Shown here piece by piece: positions 8,324 to 17,366 of a DNA stretch of 64,000 nt. Position numbers and translations under genes: made by a program. The stretch's first letter is position 1. The number at the start of each line of letters is the position of its first letter. Under the pieces are notes generated by a model. The model was not told where the DNA came from and did not search any database. It worked only from the letters and a program-made list of their open reading frames with translations. Origin of the DNA: Cupriavidus pauculus (lineage in GTDB: Bacteria > Pseudomonadota > Gammaproteobacteria > Burkholderiales > Burkholderiaceae); NCBI RefSeq assembly GCF_022179805.1, contig NZ_BPUO01000017.1, forward strand, positions 62,001-126,000. Direction: 5' to 3'.

Positions 8324-9337
8324 ATGTCCCTCAAGAACCTCATCCCTGGCCGCCTGGGCTTTGGCACCGCACCGCTGGGCAACATGTTCCGCGCAATTCC
8401 CGAAGCCGAGGCGCAGGCAACCGTCGACGCCGCATGGCAGGACGGCATCCGCTTCTTCGATACCGCGCCGTTCTACGGTGCCGGTCTGGCGGAAGCGCGC
8501 CTGGGCGACGTGCTGGCCGGCCGCGACCGCGACAGCGTGGTGCTGGCCACCAAGGTTGGCCGCCTGGTCCTGGATGAGGTGGAGGACGTCACCGCCCGGG
8601 ATCTGGGCGAGAAGGGCGACGTGTTCCGCCACGGCCGCGCCAACCGGATCGTCAACGACTATTCCGAGGCCGCGACGCTGCGCTCGATCGAGGACAGCCT
8701 GAAGCGACTGAAGACCGATCGGCTCGACATCGTGTGGGTACACGACGTTGCGCAGGACTTCTACGGTGACGAATGGCTCGGCGTGTTCGAGAGCGCGCGC
8801 AAGGGAGCCTTCAAGGTGCTGGACCGTCTGCGTGACGAAGGCGTGATCGGCGCCTGGGGACTTGGCGTGAACCGCGTCGAGCCCATCGAACTGCTGCTCG
8901 ACCTGCAGGGCCCGCAGCCGGACGGCTTCCTGCTGGCCGGCCGCTACACGCTGCTGGACCATTCGCGGGCACTGCAACGGGTGATGCCGCAAGTGGCCGA
9001 CCGCGGCCTGGGCATCGTGGTGGGCGGGCCCTACAGCTCGGGCGCACTGGTCGGTGGCCCCAACTTCGAGTACGCCCCGGCGACGCCAGCCATTCTTGAG
9101 CGGGTGCAGGCGATCAAGACGATCGCCGATCGCCACGACGTGACCATGAAGGCGGCGGGCCTGCAGTTCTCGCTGGCCCATCCGGCCGTGGCAGCCGTGA
9201 TCCCGCGCGCCAGCCGGCCGGAACGCATCGCGGAAGACCGCGCTGCCCTGGAGGCGAAGGTGCCGGTCGACTTCTGGCGCGAAGTGCGCCAGGCCGGCCT
9301 GGTGCATCCGGACGCACCGCTGCCGAATGGCATCTGA
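8324..9337 (+). CDS. Aldo/keto reductase
   Basis: A 337-aa NAD(P)H-dependent oxidoreductase with a TIM-barrel fold. The catalytic tetrad of the family can be placed: Asp and Tyr in FFDTAPFYGAG, Lys in VVLATKVGR and His in IVWVHDV. The length and the WGLGVNRVEP segment resemble D-threo-aldose 1-dehydrogenase/pyridoxal dehydrogenase-like members. ATG 8324 follows GGAGAG. It is the first gene of a two-gene operon with an MFS exporter 34 bp downstream, controlled from the LysR-type promoter at 8218-8266. A role in clearing reactive carbonyls is inferred from context only. Confidence 0.9.
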   Translation: MSLKNLIPGRLGFGTAPLGNMFRAIPEAEAQATVDAAWQDGIRFFDTAPFYGAGLAEARLGDVLAGRDRDSVVLATKVGRLVLDEVEDVTARDLGEKGDVFRHGRANRIVNDYSEAATLRSIEDSLKRLKTDRLDIVWVHDVAQDFYGDEWLGVFESARKGAFKVLDRLRDEGVIGAWGLGVNRVEPIELLLDLQGPQPDGFLLAGRYTLLDHSRALQRVMPQVADRGLGIVVGGPYSSGALVGGPNFEYAPATPAILERVQAIKTIADRHDVTMKAAGLQFSLAHPAVAAVIPRASRPERIAEDRAALEAKVPVDFWREVRQAGLVHPDAPLPNGI

Positions 9338-9371
9338 ACCCCGACCTGAACCACCACCCAGGAAAACCGTC

Positions 9372-10622
9372 ATGCTCGACCAAGCCCACGCAACCCGGCC
9401 CGCCACTACGACATCGGACCGCACCGACGACGCCCGCCAGATCAACCGCAAGACGATGACGTTGCTGGCACTGGCGCTCGGCACCTTCTCGATCGGCACG
9501 TCCGAATTCGCCAGCATGGGCCTGCTCCAGCAGTTTGCCTCGGGCCTGGACCTGGAGCTGACCACTGCCACGCACGCCATCGAGGCTTACGCGCTGGGCG
9601 TGGTGCTCGGTGGTCCCGCCGTCACGATCCTGGCCGCCAAGCTGAACCGCAAGCACCTGTTGCTGGCGTTGATGGGGGTCTTCGTGCTGGGTAACGTGCT
9701 GTCGTCGATGGCGACCGGCCTGGTCAGCTTCACGCTGGCGCGCTTTCTGAGCGGCATTCCGCAAGGGGCCTACTTCGGCGCCGGCGCAGTGGTGGCGTCG
9801 TACATCGTCGGGCCGGGGCAGGGTGGGCGGGCCTTTGCGCTGGTGATGACGGGCTTGACCGTTGCCACCATCGTGGGATCGCCGCTGGCCACGCTGATGG
9901 GCCAGACCCTCGGCTGGCGCAATGCGTATCTGGCCGTGTCGGCACTGGGCCTGTTGTCGCTGGTGGCGCTCTTGGCCTGGGTACCCCGCTCCAGCGCGCT
10001 GGATGGCGGGCCGGTGCTGCAGGAGCTTCGCGCCCTGAACCGTCCCGCAGTCTGGTCGATGGTGGTTGTGGCCGCCCTAGGCGTGGCCAGCATCTTCGCG
10101 GTCTATACCTTCGTCGGCCCCCTCGTCACCGACGGCGCTCGGCTCGGCGAAGGCTGGATTCCGGTTGCGCTGGGCATTTTCGGTGTCGGCATGACGGTGG
10201 GCAACGTCCTCGGCGGCTGGCTTGCAGATCGTCACCCCACGCGGGGTCTGGTCGCCGGCTTCGGCAGCGCGCTGGTCGCCATGGCGCTGCTGGCAATGGG
10301 CGGTCAGAACGCCGGTGTCCTCATGGCTGGCCTGTTCGTGGTAGGCGCAACGATGATGGTCGCAATCCCGACCATCCAGGTCCGGCTGACCCAGGCCGCT
10401 CCCGATGCGCCGACCCTGATGGGCGCCATGAACCTGGCTGCCCTCAACGTGGCAAACGCCATCGGCGCCTGGGCGGGCGGCCAGGCCATTACACACGGCA
10501 ATGGACTGCTGTCAGCAGTGTGGGCAGGATTCTTCCTGACGCTGGCCGGTCTGGTGCTGTTCCTGCAGATCTCGCGCAAGCCTGCTGCGGTTGGTGGGGC
10601 GGGCAAGGTGTATCCGGTTTAG
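9372..10622 (+). CDS. MFS transporter (DHA1/AraJ-like exporter)
   Basis: A 416-aa inner-membrane protein with about 12 hydrophobic segments. The first helix region FSIGTSEFASMGLLQQFASG, and ALARFLSGIPQGAYFGAGAVVA in helix 4, are typical of DHA1 drug/sugar exporters such as AraJ and YdhP. Start ATG 9372 follows AGGAAAA. It sits 34 bp after the aldo/keto reductase and is almost certainly co-transcribed. It probably exports a substrate or product related to that enzyme; the compound is unknown. Confidence 0.9.
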   Translation: MLDQAHATRPATTTSDRTDDARQINRKTMTLLALALGTFSIGTSEFASMGLLQQFASGLDLELTTATHAIEAYALGVVLGGPAVTILAAKLNRKHLLLALMGVFVLGNVLSSMATGLVSFTLARFLSGIPQGAYFGAGAVVASYIVGPGQGGRAFALVMTGLTVATIVGSPLATLMGQTLGWRNAYLAVSALGLLSLVALLAWVPRSSALDGGPVLQELRALNRPAVWSMVVVAALGVASIFAVYTFVGPLVTDGARLGEGWIPVALGIFGVGMTVGNVLGGWLADRHPTRGLVAGFGSALVAMALLAMGGQNAGVLMAGLFVVGATMMVAIPTIQVRLTQAAPDAPTLMGAMNLAALNVANAIGAWAGGQAITHGNGLLSAVWAGFFLTLAGLVLFLQISRKPAAVGGAGKVYPV

Positions 10623-10788
10623 AGCGAGGGATGATCTGACTGTATTCAGGTTGTCGCGGAAATGAATGCTCGTGGCAGGGGGAGATTTGCTTTCCCTGTT
10701 GTGGCGCACGCAAATCATTATTGCGGTGCGGCATGCGCCAGGAGGGTGCCGGAGTGCAATTTCTCTTATAGGCACGCATGACTTGCTA

Positions 10789-10885
10789 ATTGGACGGCGC
10801 ACCTTGCGGCGTCGAAGATGGGTTCACGCAATCGTCATCGACGAGATGCGGCACATACCGATCCCCCTTTCGACTCCGTCCAATT
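10789..10885 (+). repeat. Long-range inverted repeat in the leader of the M20 gene
   Basis: AATTGGACGG (10789-10798) and its exact reverse complement CCGTCCAATT (10876-10885) flank 77 bp and end 3 bp before the ATG at 10889. In mRNA this 10-bp stem would place the translation start at the base of a hairpin. Alternatively it is a pair of protein-binding half-sites. Confidence 0.45.
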
Positions 10886-10888
10886 GCC

Positions 10889-12184
10889 ATGCAAGACACC
10901 CTCGATACCACCGCTTCGGCCAACCCGGCAGCAGGGGGCCCGCACGATGCACGTGCGCGGCTAGCATCTAGCACACGAGCGGCTTCGGCCGACGCAATCG
11001 ACATTGCCCGCCGACTCGTGGCGGTTCCCAGCGCGTGCCCGCCTGGCGACACGCACGCCATGGCCGCTGCCATCGCGACCATTGCCGCAGACATACCCGG
11101 CGTGGACGTGGAGCGTTACGGCACCTTGCCGCACGTGATGAACCTTGTGCTGCGGCTCAAGGGTAACGGTCCGGGCCGTACGCTGGTCCTCAACGGCCAT
11201 ATGGATACGTTTCCGCTCGTCAATGCCGAGGCGTGGAGCGCAGACCCCGCGGGCGAGGTGCGCGGCGGCGATCTCTTCGGTCTGGGGGTGTCGGATATGA
11301 AGGGCGGCATCGCGGCCATTCTTGTTGCGATGCGACAGCTCGCCAACTGCCGGCACGCGTGGCGAGGCGAGGTGGTGGCCACGTTCGTGGGCGATGAGGA
11401 GACCATGGGCGTCGACGGCACGCAGTACCTCCTTGACCACGTGCCGCACGCACGCGGCGACGCGATGATCAGCGCGGACACCGGCTCGATGCGCGTGCTG
11501 CGCTTTGGCGAGAAGGGCATGGTCTGGCTGACGCTGCGTGCACGCGGCACGTCCGCGCACGCAGCGCATGTCCACAAGGGCGATAGCGCGATCGAGAAAC
11601 TGCTTCGCGCGCTCGATGCAATGACGGGGCTGCGTGACATGCCAGTGGCGGCACCGCCGGCAGTGCTGGCCGCGATCCGTGAGGCGGGCGCCGTTTCCGA
11701 AGCGTTGTCCGGGACTGGCGAGAGCGATGTGCTGCGTCGGATCACGATGACCATCGGCACGATTCGCGGCGGTCGATTGCCCAATCTGGTCGCGGACGAA
11801 GCCGAGGCGACCGTGGACCTGCGGTTGCCCGTGGGGACAAGTGTGGCGGATGTCGAGCACGAGCTGGCGCAGATCCTGCAGCGTTGTCCTGGCGTCGAAG
11901 CCATCATCGACCGTCGCTACGAACCAAGCTGGACGTCGCCGGAGCATGCCGTGATCACGACATTGCAGCGCTGTTGCGAGGAGGTCTCGGGCGTTCCGTC
12001 GGTGGTGAACATGCGCGTTGGCGCTTCCGATGCGCGGCTGTACCGCCGCGCGGGCGTGCCGACCGTCGTTTGCGGGCTCACGCCGCGCAACATGGGCGCG
12101 CCCGACGAGCACGTGTCGATTGCCGAGTTGCGCGCGCTGGCGGAAGCCTTTGCGCTGGCCGGTTTCGATTTCCTGACCGCTTGA
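10889..12184 (+). CDS. M20-family metallohydrolase (ArgE/DapE-like)
   Basis: A 431-aa cytoplasmic amidohydrolase. Zinc-site motifs of the family are present: NGHMDTFP, GLGVSDMKGGIAAIL with the bridging Asp, FVGDEETMGVDG with the catalytic Glu pair, and a late histidine in GAPDEHVSI. The dimerisation lid follows MVWLTLRARGTSAHAAHVHKG. It should cleave an N-acyl amino acid or dipeptide. The MHS symporter gene follows at once (TGATG contact) and a LysR gene after it, which suggests uptake and hydrolysis of one substrate. The substrate is unknown. Confidence 0.87.
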   Translation: MQDTLDTTASANPAAGGPHDARARLASSTRAASADAIDIARRLVAVPSACPPGDTHAMAAAIATIAADIPGVDVERYGTLPHVMNLVLRLKGNGPGRTLVLNGHMDTFPLVNAEAWSADPAGEVRGGDLFGLGVSDMKGGIAAILVAMRQLANCRHAWRGEVVATFVGDEETMGVDGTQYLLDHVPHARGDAMISADTGSMRVLRFGEKGMVWLTLRARGTSAHAAHVHKGDSAIEKLLRALDAMTGLRDMPVAAPPAVLAAIREAGAVSEALSGTGESDVLRRITMTIGTIRGGRLPNLVADEAEATVDLRLPVGTSVADVEHELAQILQRCPGVEAIIDRRYEPSWTSPEHAVITTLQRCCEEVSGVPSVVNMRVGASDARLYRRAGVPTVVCGLTPRNMGAPDEHVSIAELRALAEAFALAGFDFLTA

Positions 12185-12216
12185 TGGCGGCCCCGCCGAA
12201 CACACCGGAGTCCGTC

Positions 12217-13545
12217 ATGCCGCAAACACATGCACTCGATCAGGCTACCCGCAGCCGCTTTCGCCGCGTCATCGGTTCGGCGCTCGTCGGCAACATGCTG
12301 GAGTTCTACGACCTCTTCATCTACGGCTTTCTTGCCGTCTATATAGCCAGGGTGTTCTTTCCCACGGGCGATCCCTACACTTCACTGCTGGTTACGCTTG
12401 CCACCTTCGGCGTGAGCTACTTCGTCCGGCCGCTGGGCGCGCTCGTCATCGGTGGCTATGCCGATCGCCATGGGCGCAAGGCCGGCATGATGCTGACCAT
12501 CTGGGCCATGGGCGTCGGTACCGCAATGATCGCGTTCGCGCCGTCGTACGCGGCGTGGGGCGTCGCGGGCACAGTCGTGCTTGTGGCCGGGAAGTTCCTG
12601 CAGGGCTTTTCCGCGGGCGGCGAGTTCGGGACATCGGTGTCGTTTGTCACAGAGCATGCTCCCCGGCACAGGCGTGGGTACTTTGCCAGCTTTCAGGTGG
12701 TTGGCATCGGACTGGCCACGGGCTTGGCCAGCGTGGTGACGTACGCGCTGACGGCTTCCGTGCCAAGCGAGCAGATCGTTGAATGGGCTTGGCGGCTGCC
12801 GTTCATTCTTGGCCTCGCGATCGTGCCGTTCGGCTATTGGCTACGTCGCCGCGTCGACGAGACGCCGGAGTTCAAGCACGGACGCCATGAGGCGAGTCCT
12901 GTTCGTGCGACGCTGGCCACCGCGAAGGCGCGCATCGCATGCGCGATCGGCGTGTACTCGCTGGCGGCGTCGACCAACTATCTGCTCGGCGTCTATATCC
13001 CGCTGTACGCCCAGAAGGAGCTGGGCTTGTCTGTCGCGGACTCGATGTATGGCGCCATGGGCTACGCGCTGGTGCAGATCCTCCTGCCACCGGTGTTCGG
13101 CGCGCTGTCCGATCGTCATGGCCGCCTTGCCATGATCACGCTCGGTACGCTTCTGACCGCGGTACTTACCGTGCCAGCGTTCCTCTGGATGGTGAACATG
13201 CCGACGGTGCCTGTCTACGTGATCTGCGTGACGGGGCTGACTGCCTGCGTGATGGTGTTCCAGGGTGCGATGCCGGCCTTTCTCGCGGAGCTGTTCCCGC
13301 CCGGTACGCGTACCACAGGCCTCGCGCTGGTCCACAACCTCAACTTCACGGTGGTGGGTGGGCTGTCGTTGCTGGCGTGCGCATGGCTGTCGAAAGCGAC
13401 GGGGAGCAAGATGATTCCGGCCTACTACGTGATGGCAACCGTAGCGCTGGCGCTTGTCTGTCTGGTCTACTTCCGCCGGCAGCGTGCCGCATATTCGGCC
13501 GATACGGCGGATGACACCGCGGGCGCGCTACCCAACAAGGCATAG
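12217..13545 (+). CDS. MHS-family metabolite:H+ symporter (MFS)
   Basis: A 442-aa inner-membrane transporter of the ProP/ShiA/citrate group. The signature GNMLEFYDLFIYGFLAVYIA at the first helix, GGYADRHGRKAGMMLTIWAMG between helices 2 and 3, and FLQGFSAGGEFG at helix 4 are diagnostic. ATG 12217 follows CCGGAG; an in-frame ATG at 12184 overlapping the M20 stop would add 11 residues. It probably imports the substrate of the adjacent M20 hydrolase. Confidence 0.9.
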   Translation: MPQTHALDQATRSRFRRVIGSALVGNMLEFYDLFIYGFLAVYIARVFFPTGDPYTSLLVTLATFGVSYFVRPLGALVIGGYADRHGRKAGMMLTIWAMGVGTAMIAFAPSYAAWGVAGTVVLVAGKFLQGFSAGGEFGTSVSFVTEHAPRHRRGYFASFQVVGIGLATGLASVVTYALTASVPSEQIVEWAWRLPFILGLAIVPFGYWLRRRVDETPEFKHGRHEASPVRATLATAKARIACAIGVYSLAASTNYLLGVYIPLYAQKELGLSVADSMYGAMGYALVQILLPPVFGALSDRHGRLAMITLGTLLTAVLTVPAFLWMVNMPTVPVYVICVTGLTACVMVFQGAMPAFLAELFPPGTRTTGLALVHNLNFTVVGGLSLLACAWLSKATGSKMIPAYYVMATVALALVCLVYFRRQRAAYSADTADDTAGALPNKA

Positions 13546-13595
13546 GTGGCGCAGGCGCATAATGGTCATCCAAGCCGCTACGGGGAGACGTGCCG

Positions 13596-14525
13596 ATGAG
13601 ATTGCGCCATATCGAGGTCATCAATGCCATTCGTGTCACCGGCACGCTCAGTGCGGCGGCCGAGCTGCTAAACCTGAGCCAGCCGGCCGTCACGCAGATT
13701 CTGCATAGCGCTGAGCGACAGCTTGGCTACGCGTTGTTCCAGCGCGTGCGCGGGCGTCTGGTGGCCACTCGGGAGGCGCTGCAGCTTTATCCGGAGATGG
13801 AGAAGCTCGACGCGCAGCTCGGTGCGATTCGCAAGCTGGCCGAAAACCTGCGTGGCGAGCGCTCGGATGCCCTTCGCATCATCGCGGCGCCGGCGCTCGC
13901 CGAGACACTCGTGGCGGATGCTGTTGCCGAGATGACGCTGCGCTATCCGAACGCGCACATCACCGTGCGCGCCATCTACTCCGATCAAGCGGCGGCGGAC
14001 CTCGCGCTGCTGGACGCGGACATCGGCATCCTGTTCCACAACGCGCCGCATCCTGCCGTGCGTGAGGAACTGCTGGCAATGAGCCGGCTCATGTGCATCG
14101 GCCCGCCCAGCGTCGTGCCACCGGTCAATGCCATTGATCTGGCCTTTCTCGGCGAGCATGCGCTGGTCGGTCCGGACCCGGGCGATCCAATCGGCCGACT
14201 GCTTGCGCAAACCTGCCGCGATCTCGGCATCGACGTGAAGTCGAGCGTGCAGGCGCTGTCCTATCACTCGGTGATGGCGCTCGCCGCACGCTGCCAGCGG
14301 GTCGGCATCGTCGAAGCGGCCACCGCACTGGGTGCGGAGGCCATGGGGTTGCGCGCCGTTCCGCTGTTGCCAGATGTACGGCTACCCATCATCGCGGCCA
14401 CGGCGCTGCAGGCCGAAGGCAATGTCCTGAGTCGCGATTTCCTCGATATCTGTCGGAATGTGTTCGCCGCCCGGCTCGGGCCACCGCCCGGTGTCAGCAC
14501 AGAGAATCCGGCAATGCGTGCCTGA
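13596..14525 (+). CDS. LysR-family transcriptional regulator
   Basis: A 309-aa regulator. The helix-turn-helix reads LRHIEVINAIRVTGTLSAAA then LNLSQPAVTQILHSAERQLG. The effector domain includes ALRIIAAPALAETLVADAVA. ATG 13596 follows GGGGAGA. It lies 50 bp after the MHS symporter gene on the same strand, so it is probably transcribed with, and controls, the M20 hydrolase/symporter pair. Confidence 0.92.
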   Translation: MRLRHIEVINAIRVTGTLSAAAELLNLSQPAVTQILHSAERQLGYALFQRVRGRLVATREALQLYPEMEKLDAQLGAIRKLAENLRGERSDALRIIAAPALAETLVADAVAEMTLRYPNAHITVRAIYSDQAAADLALLDADIGILFHNAPHPAVREELLAMSRLMCIGPPSVVPPVNAIDLAFLGEHALVGPDPGDPIGRLLAQTCRDLGIDVKSSVQALSYHSVMALAARCQRVGIVEAATALGAEAMGLRAVPLLPDVRLPIIAATALQAEGNVLSRDFLDICRNVFAARLGPPPGVSTENPAMRA

Positions 14526-14608
14526 AGCGCCGGGCCAGGGGTTGGACCGTGCCCGCCGCGATATTCCGAGTCGAAGTCTTTCGCAGGTTCAACCCGCTGC
14601 CCGTCCAC

Positions 14609-14657
14609 ATATATCGCTAACCATATAACTAAAATCCAGTAAGTAAATTGGATGAAT
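14609..14657 (+). promoter_or_regulatory. Shared promoter element, copy 2 (upstream of OYE gene)
   Basis: This block aligns gap-free with 8218-8266 at about 38 of 49 positions, again from ATATATCG to TAAATTGGATGAAT. It lies about 100 bp upstream of the OYE start and is far more AT-rich than its surroundings. No divergent regulator gene adjoins it; the neighbour on the left is a same-strand LysR gene of a different type. Confidence 0.65.
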
Positions 14658-14758
14658 GATCTCGCGCCTTCCATACTGCGATGCACCAAGGGGTTGCCTT
14701 CCAAGCCTGGCACGGAAACGAAACCTCTCCCTCGCACACAGCAAATGGAGTCGCCATT

Positions 14759-15841
14759 ATGTCTACCGAACCGCTTTTCTCTGCTTTCCGCCTGGGCGCT
14801 ATCGATGTCCGCAATCGTGTTGCCATGGCGCCGCTGACGCGGTCGCGTGCCGGCATGGATGGCGTGCAGACGCCGCTGGCTGTCGAGTACTACGCACAGC
14901 GCGCCTCGGCCGGCCTGATCATCACTGAAGCCACGAACATCTCGCGCCAGGGCCGTGGTTACGCTTACACGCCCGGCATCTACACCGACGAGCATGTGGC
15001 CGCATGGTCGCAAGTGACGGATGCCGTTCACGCAGCCGGTGGCCGCATCGTGATGCAACTCTGGCATGTGGGTCGCATGTCGCACGTCAGTCTTCAGGAA
15101 GACGGTGCCGCACCGGTGGCGCCGTCCGCGATCCAGGCTGGTGGCAGCGTCTTCACCGAAGCCGGTCACCTGCCGCCGTCGATGCCGCGTGCGCTGGCCA
15201 TCGAGGAGATCGCCGGCATCGTGGATGACTACCGGAATGCCGCGCGCCGGGCAAAGGAGGCGGGGTTCGATGGCGTGGAAGTACATGCCGCCAACGGCTA
15301 CCTGCTCGAGCAATTCCTGCGCGACAGCACGAATCATCGCGACGACCGCTACGGCGGCTCGATCGAGAATCGCGCACGCCTGACGCTGGAAGTGGTGGAC
15401 GCCGTCGCCGAAGTTTGGGGAGCCGATCGCGTTGGCCTGCGCCTGTCGCCGCTGTCGACGGCAGTCGGAGATACACCGCTGGACAGCACGCCGATGGAAA
15501 CGCACAGCTACCTGGTTCGCCGTCTCGGCGAGATGGGGCTGGCCTACCTGCATGTCGTCGAAGGACAGCTCCACGGCGGCAACGGTGCTGCAACCTTCGA
15601 CGTCCAGGGCCTTCGCGCTGCGTTTGGGGGCGCCTACATCGCCAACAATGGCTACGACCGTCCCCGCGCACTCAGCGCTACGGCTTCGGGCCACGCTGAC
15701 ATGATCGCCTTCGGCAAGGCGTTTATCGGGAATCCGGATCTTGTCGAGCGACTGGAATCGAACGCTCCGTTGTTCGATGCACCGGCGGCCACGTTCTTTG
15801 GTGGTGGGGCAGAGGGCTACACCGAGTTGCAACGCGCCTAG
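14759..15841 (+). CDS. Old Yellow Enzyme family alkene reductase (NemA-like)
   Basis: A 360-aa FMN-dependent oxidoreductase that reduces activated C=C bonds (enones, quinones, nitro compounds) with NAD(P)H. Classical OYE motifs are present: VAMAPLTRSRAG, IVMQLWHVGRMSH, HAANGYLLEQFL with the substrate-binding His-Asn pair, and NHRDDRYGGSIENRARL. The length matches NemA. It is a monocistronic unit behind the promoter element at 14609-14657, which it shares with the aldo/keto reductase operon; a common response to reactive electrophiles is a reasonable inference. Confidence 0.92.
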   Translation: MSTEPLFSAFRLGAIDVRNRVAMAPLTRSRAGMDGVQTPLAVEYYAQRASAGLIITEATNISRQGRGYAYTPGIYTDEHVAAWSQVTDAVHAAGGRIVMQLWHVGRMSHVSLQEDGAAPVAPSAIQAGGSVFTEAGHLPPSMPRALAIEEIAGIVDDYRNAARRAKEAGFDGVEVHAANGYLLEQFLRDSTNHRDDRYGGSIENRARLTLEVVDAVAEVWGADRVGLRLSPLSTAVGDTPLDSTPMETHSYLVRRLGEMGLAYLHVVEGQLHGGNGAATFDVQGLRAAFGGAYIANNGYDRPRALSATASGHADMIAFGKAFIGNPDLVERLESNAPLFDAPAATFFGGGAEGYTELQRA

Positions 15842-16015
15842 GCGAAAGCGCGTCAGCGTTCACCTTCGCTCTCAGACGGGACCATCTCAGTCATTCCCAA
15901 AGCATCGCATAGCCTGTTGGCGTGCCCGTCACTACGACGGGCGCGCCATATTCAATGCGTCGGGAACTAGCGCCGTATCATTGGGTAGCTACGTACAGGA
16001 CCCAGCCCACGAAAA

Positions 16016-16549
16016 CTGAAGGCCCTGGCCGGCATCGACTATTTCGTTACCAAGGGCACCGGCTACGCGGACCAGATGAACACCCGGCCCCAGACCATCG
16101 GCTACGCGCTGAACGATTCCCCTCTGGCTCTGGCGATGTGGATCTACGAGAAATTTTGGGACTGGTCCGATAACGCAGGCAATCCGGAGGACGCGCTGAC
16201 GCGCGATCAGATGCTGGATGACATCTCGCTGTATTGGTTCACCGGCACTGGCACATCTGCTTCACGCCAGTACTGGGAAGGTGTGGGGCACACGATCGGC
16301 AGCCATGAGTTCTTCTCGCCAGGGCGCTCCGGAGGCGGAAAGATCGAGATCCCAATGGGTGCCAGCCTGTTTCCCGCCGAAACATTCAATCCTCCGCGCC
16401 GCTGGGCCGAACAGGCTTGGAGCAACATCTTCTATTGGAATCGGGTGGAGGCGGGCGGGCACTTTGCTGCGTTCGAAGAGCCCGAAATCTTCGCAAGAGA
16501 GATGTGGCGAGCCTTTCGAGTGTTCCGCCACGACGCGCTGGACAGGTAG
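16016..16549 (+). pseudogene. Epoxide hydrolase, C-terminal remnant
   Basis: About 178 codons open from CTG 16016 to TAG 16549 and read as the C-terminal half of a microsomal-type epoxide hydrolase: GTGYADQMNTRPQTIGYALN, LAMWIYEKFWDWSDN, LYWFTGTGTSASRQYWE and AGGHFAAFEEPEIFAREM (catalytic His region). The N-terminal EHN domain and the half with the nucleophilic Asp are absent. Family members run near 400 aa. An in-frame TAG at 15986 lies just upstream, and no start codon with a ribosome-binding site precedes the homology. ATG 16076 could still express a 157-aa fragment, but it would be inactive. Confidence 0.8.
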
Positions 16550-16566
16550 ATCCCGTCGGACGCCAC

Positions 16567-17232
16567 CTATTCCCCCTCCGCATCCTCCGCTGGCTTACGC
16601 GTTCGCGGCGGCAGTGGCGCAGGCTCGGCCACCAGCAAATCAGCAGGGTAAAGGCGCAGGAACGTGCGGGCCTGCTCCGGATCGCTACAGCCAAGCCAAT
16701 CGCCCCACTCGGCGCGAGGAAGCAGGACGACGCTGCGCTTCTCGTCGCCGGGTTTGTGAAACCGCTGCATCAGCGGATGGTGGTCGGCGTTCACGGTCGG
16801 CATCGTGAACGACACGCCTCCATCGGGCCATGCGCGCCATAGGCCCGCTATCGCAAACGGTTCGCCGCCGGGCAGGCCGATTTTCCAGCGTACTGCCTTG
16901 CCGCTTTCATAGTTCGGCTCGAAGAATGCCGTCGCGGGAATCAGCGCGAGTTGGCATGACTTCCAGAATCGGGCAAACGACGACAGCTTGCCGATGGTTT
17001 CGACCCGCGCATTGGCGGTGGGGTAGTAACGCGTGCCCGGCGGGATCGTGCGCTTTGGCACCATGCTGAACGATGCCAGCACGCTCTCCCAGGCATCGGC
17101 GTCGGTCTTCTTGCGGACGATGGGCGCGGCATAGTCGGGCCAGGTTTCCTCGGGAAAGAGGCCGGGCGGGGGTTCCACGCCAAAGATCTCGCGCAGGATG
17201 CGCCGCTGGACGGGGGCGTAGTTGACGCACAT
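16567..17232 (-). CDS. SOS response-associated peptidase family protein (YedK/HMCES-like)
   Basis: A 221-aa protein expected to form a covalent thiazolidine crosslink with abasic sites in single-stranded DNA and so protect them. The catalytic Cys2 follows the initiator Met (MCVNYAPVQ). Other conserved parts are YYPTANARVETI, IPATAFFEPNYESGKAVRWKI (active-site Glu) and the His segment TVNADHHPLMQRF. The length matches YedK. It is monocistronic, with no LexA box noticed by eye. Confidence 0.9.
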   Translation of the reverse strand: MCVNYAPVQRRILREIFGVEPPPGLFPEETWPDYAAPIVRKKTDADAWESVLASFSMVPKRTIPPGTRYYPTANARVETIGKLSSFARFWKSCQLALIPATAFFEPNYESGKAVRWKIGLPGGEPFAIAGLWRAWPDGGVSFTMPTVNADHHPLMQRFHKPGDEKRSVVLLPRAEWGDWLGCSDPEQARTFLRLYPADLLVAEPAPLPPRTRKPAEDAEGE

Positions 17233-17366
17233 GGGGGCTATGCCTTGTTTGCGGGTCGGATGCCGCTATCGTCGGCGGTGTCGCGGTGGCGCGTCAATCG
17301 GTGGTGCAACGGGTCGACGACTAGCGAAAGACGCTATGGCCCTGACGTCACTCTGGCCAGTCGCCC

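Noticed and set aside
8473..9580. Minus-strand open frame opposite the aldo/keto reductase
   Set aside because: Antisense shadow; the catalytic tetrad of the plus-strand enzyme is complete.
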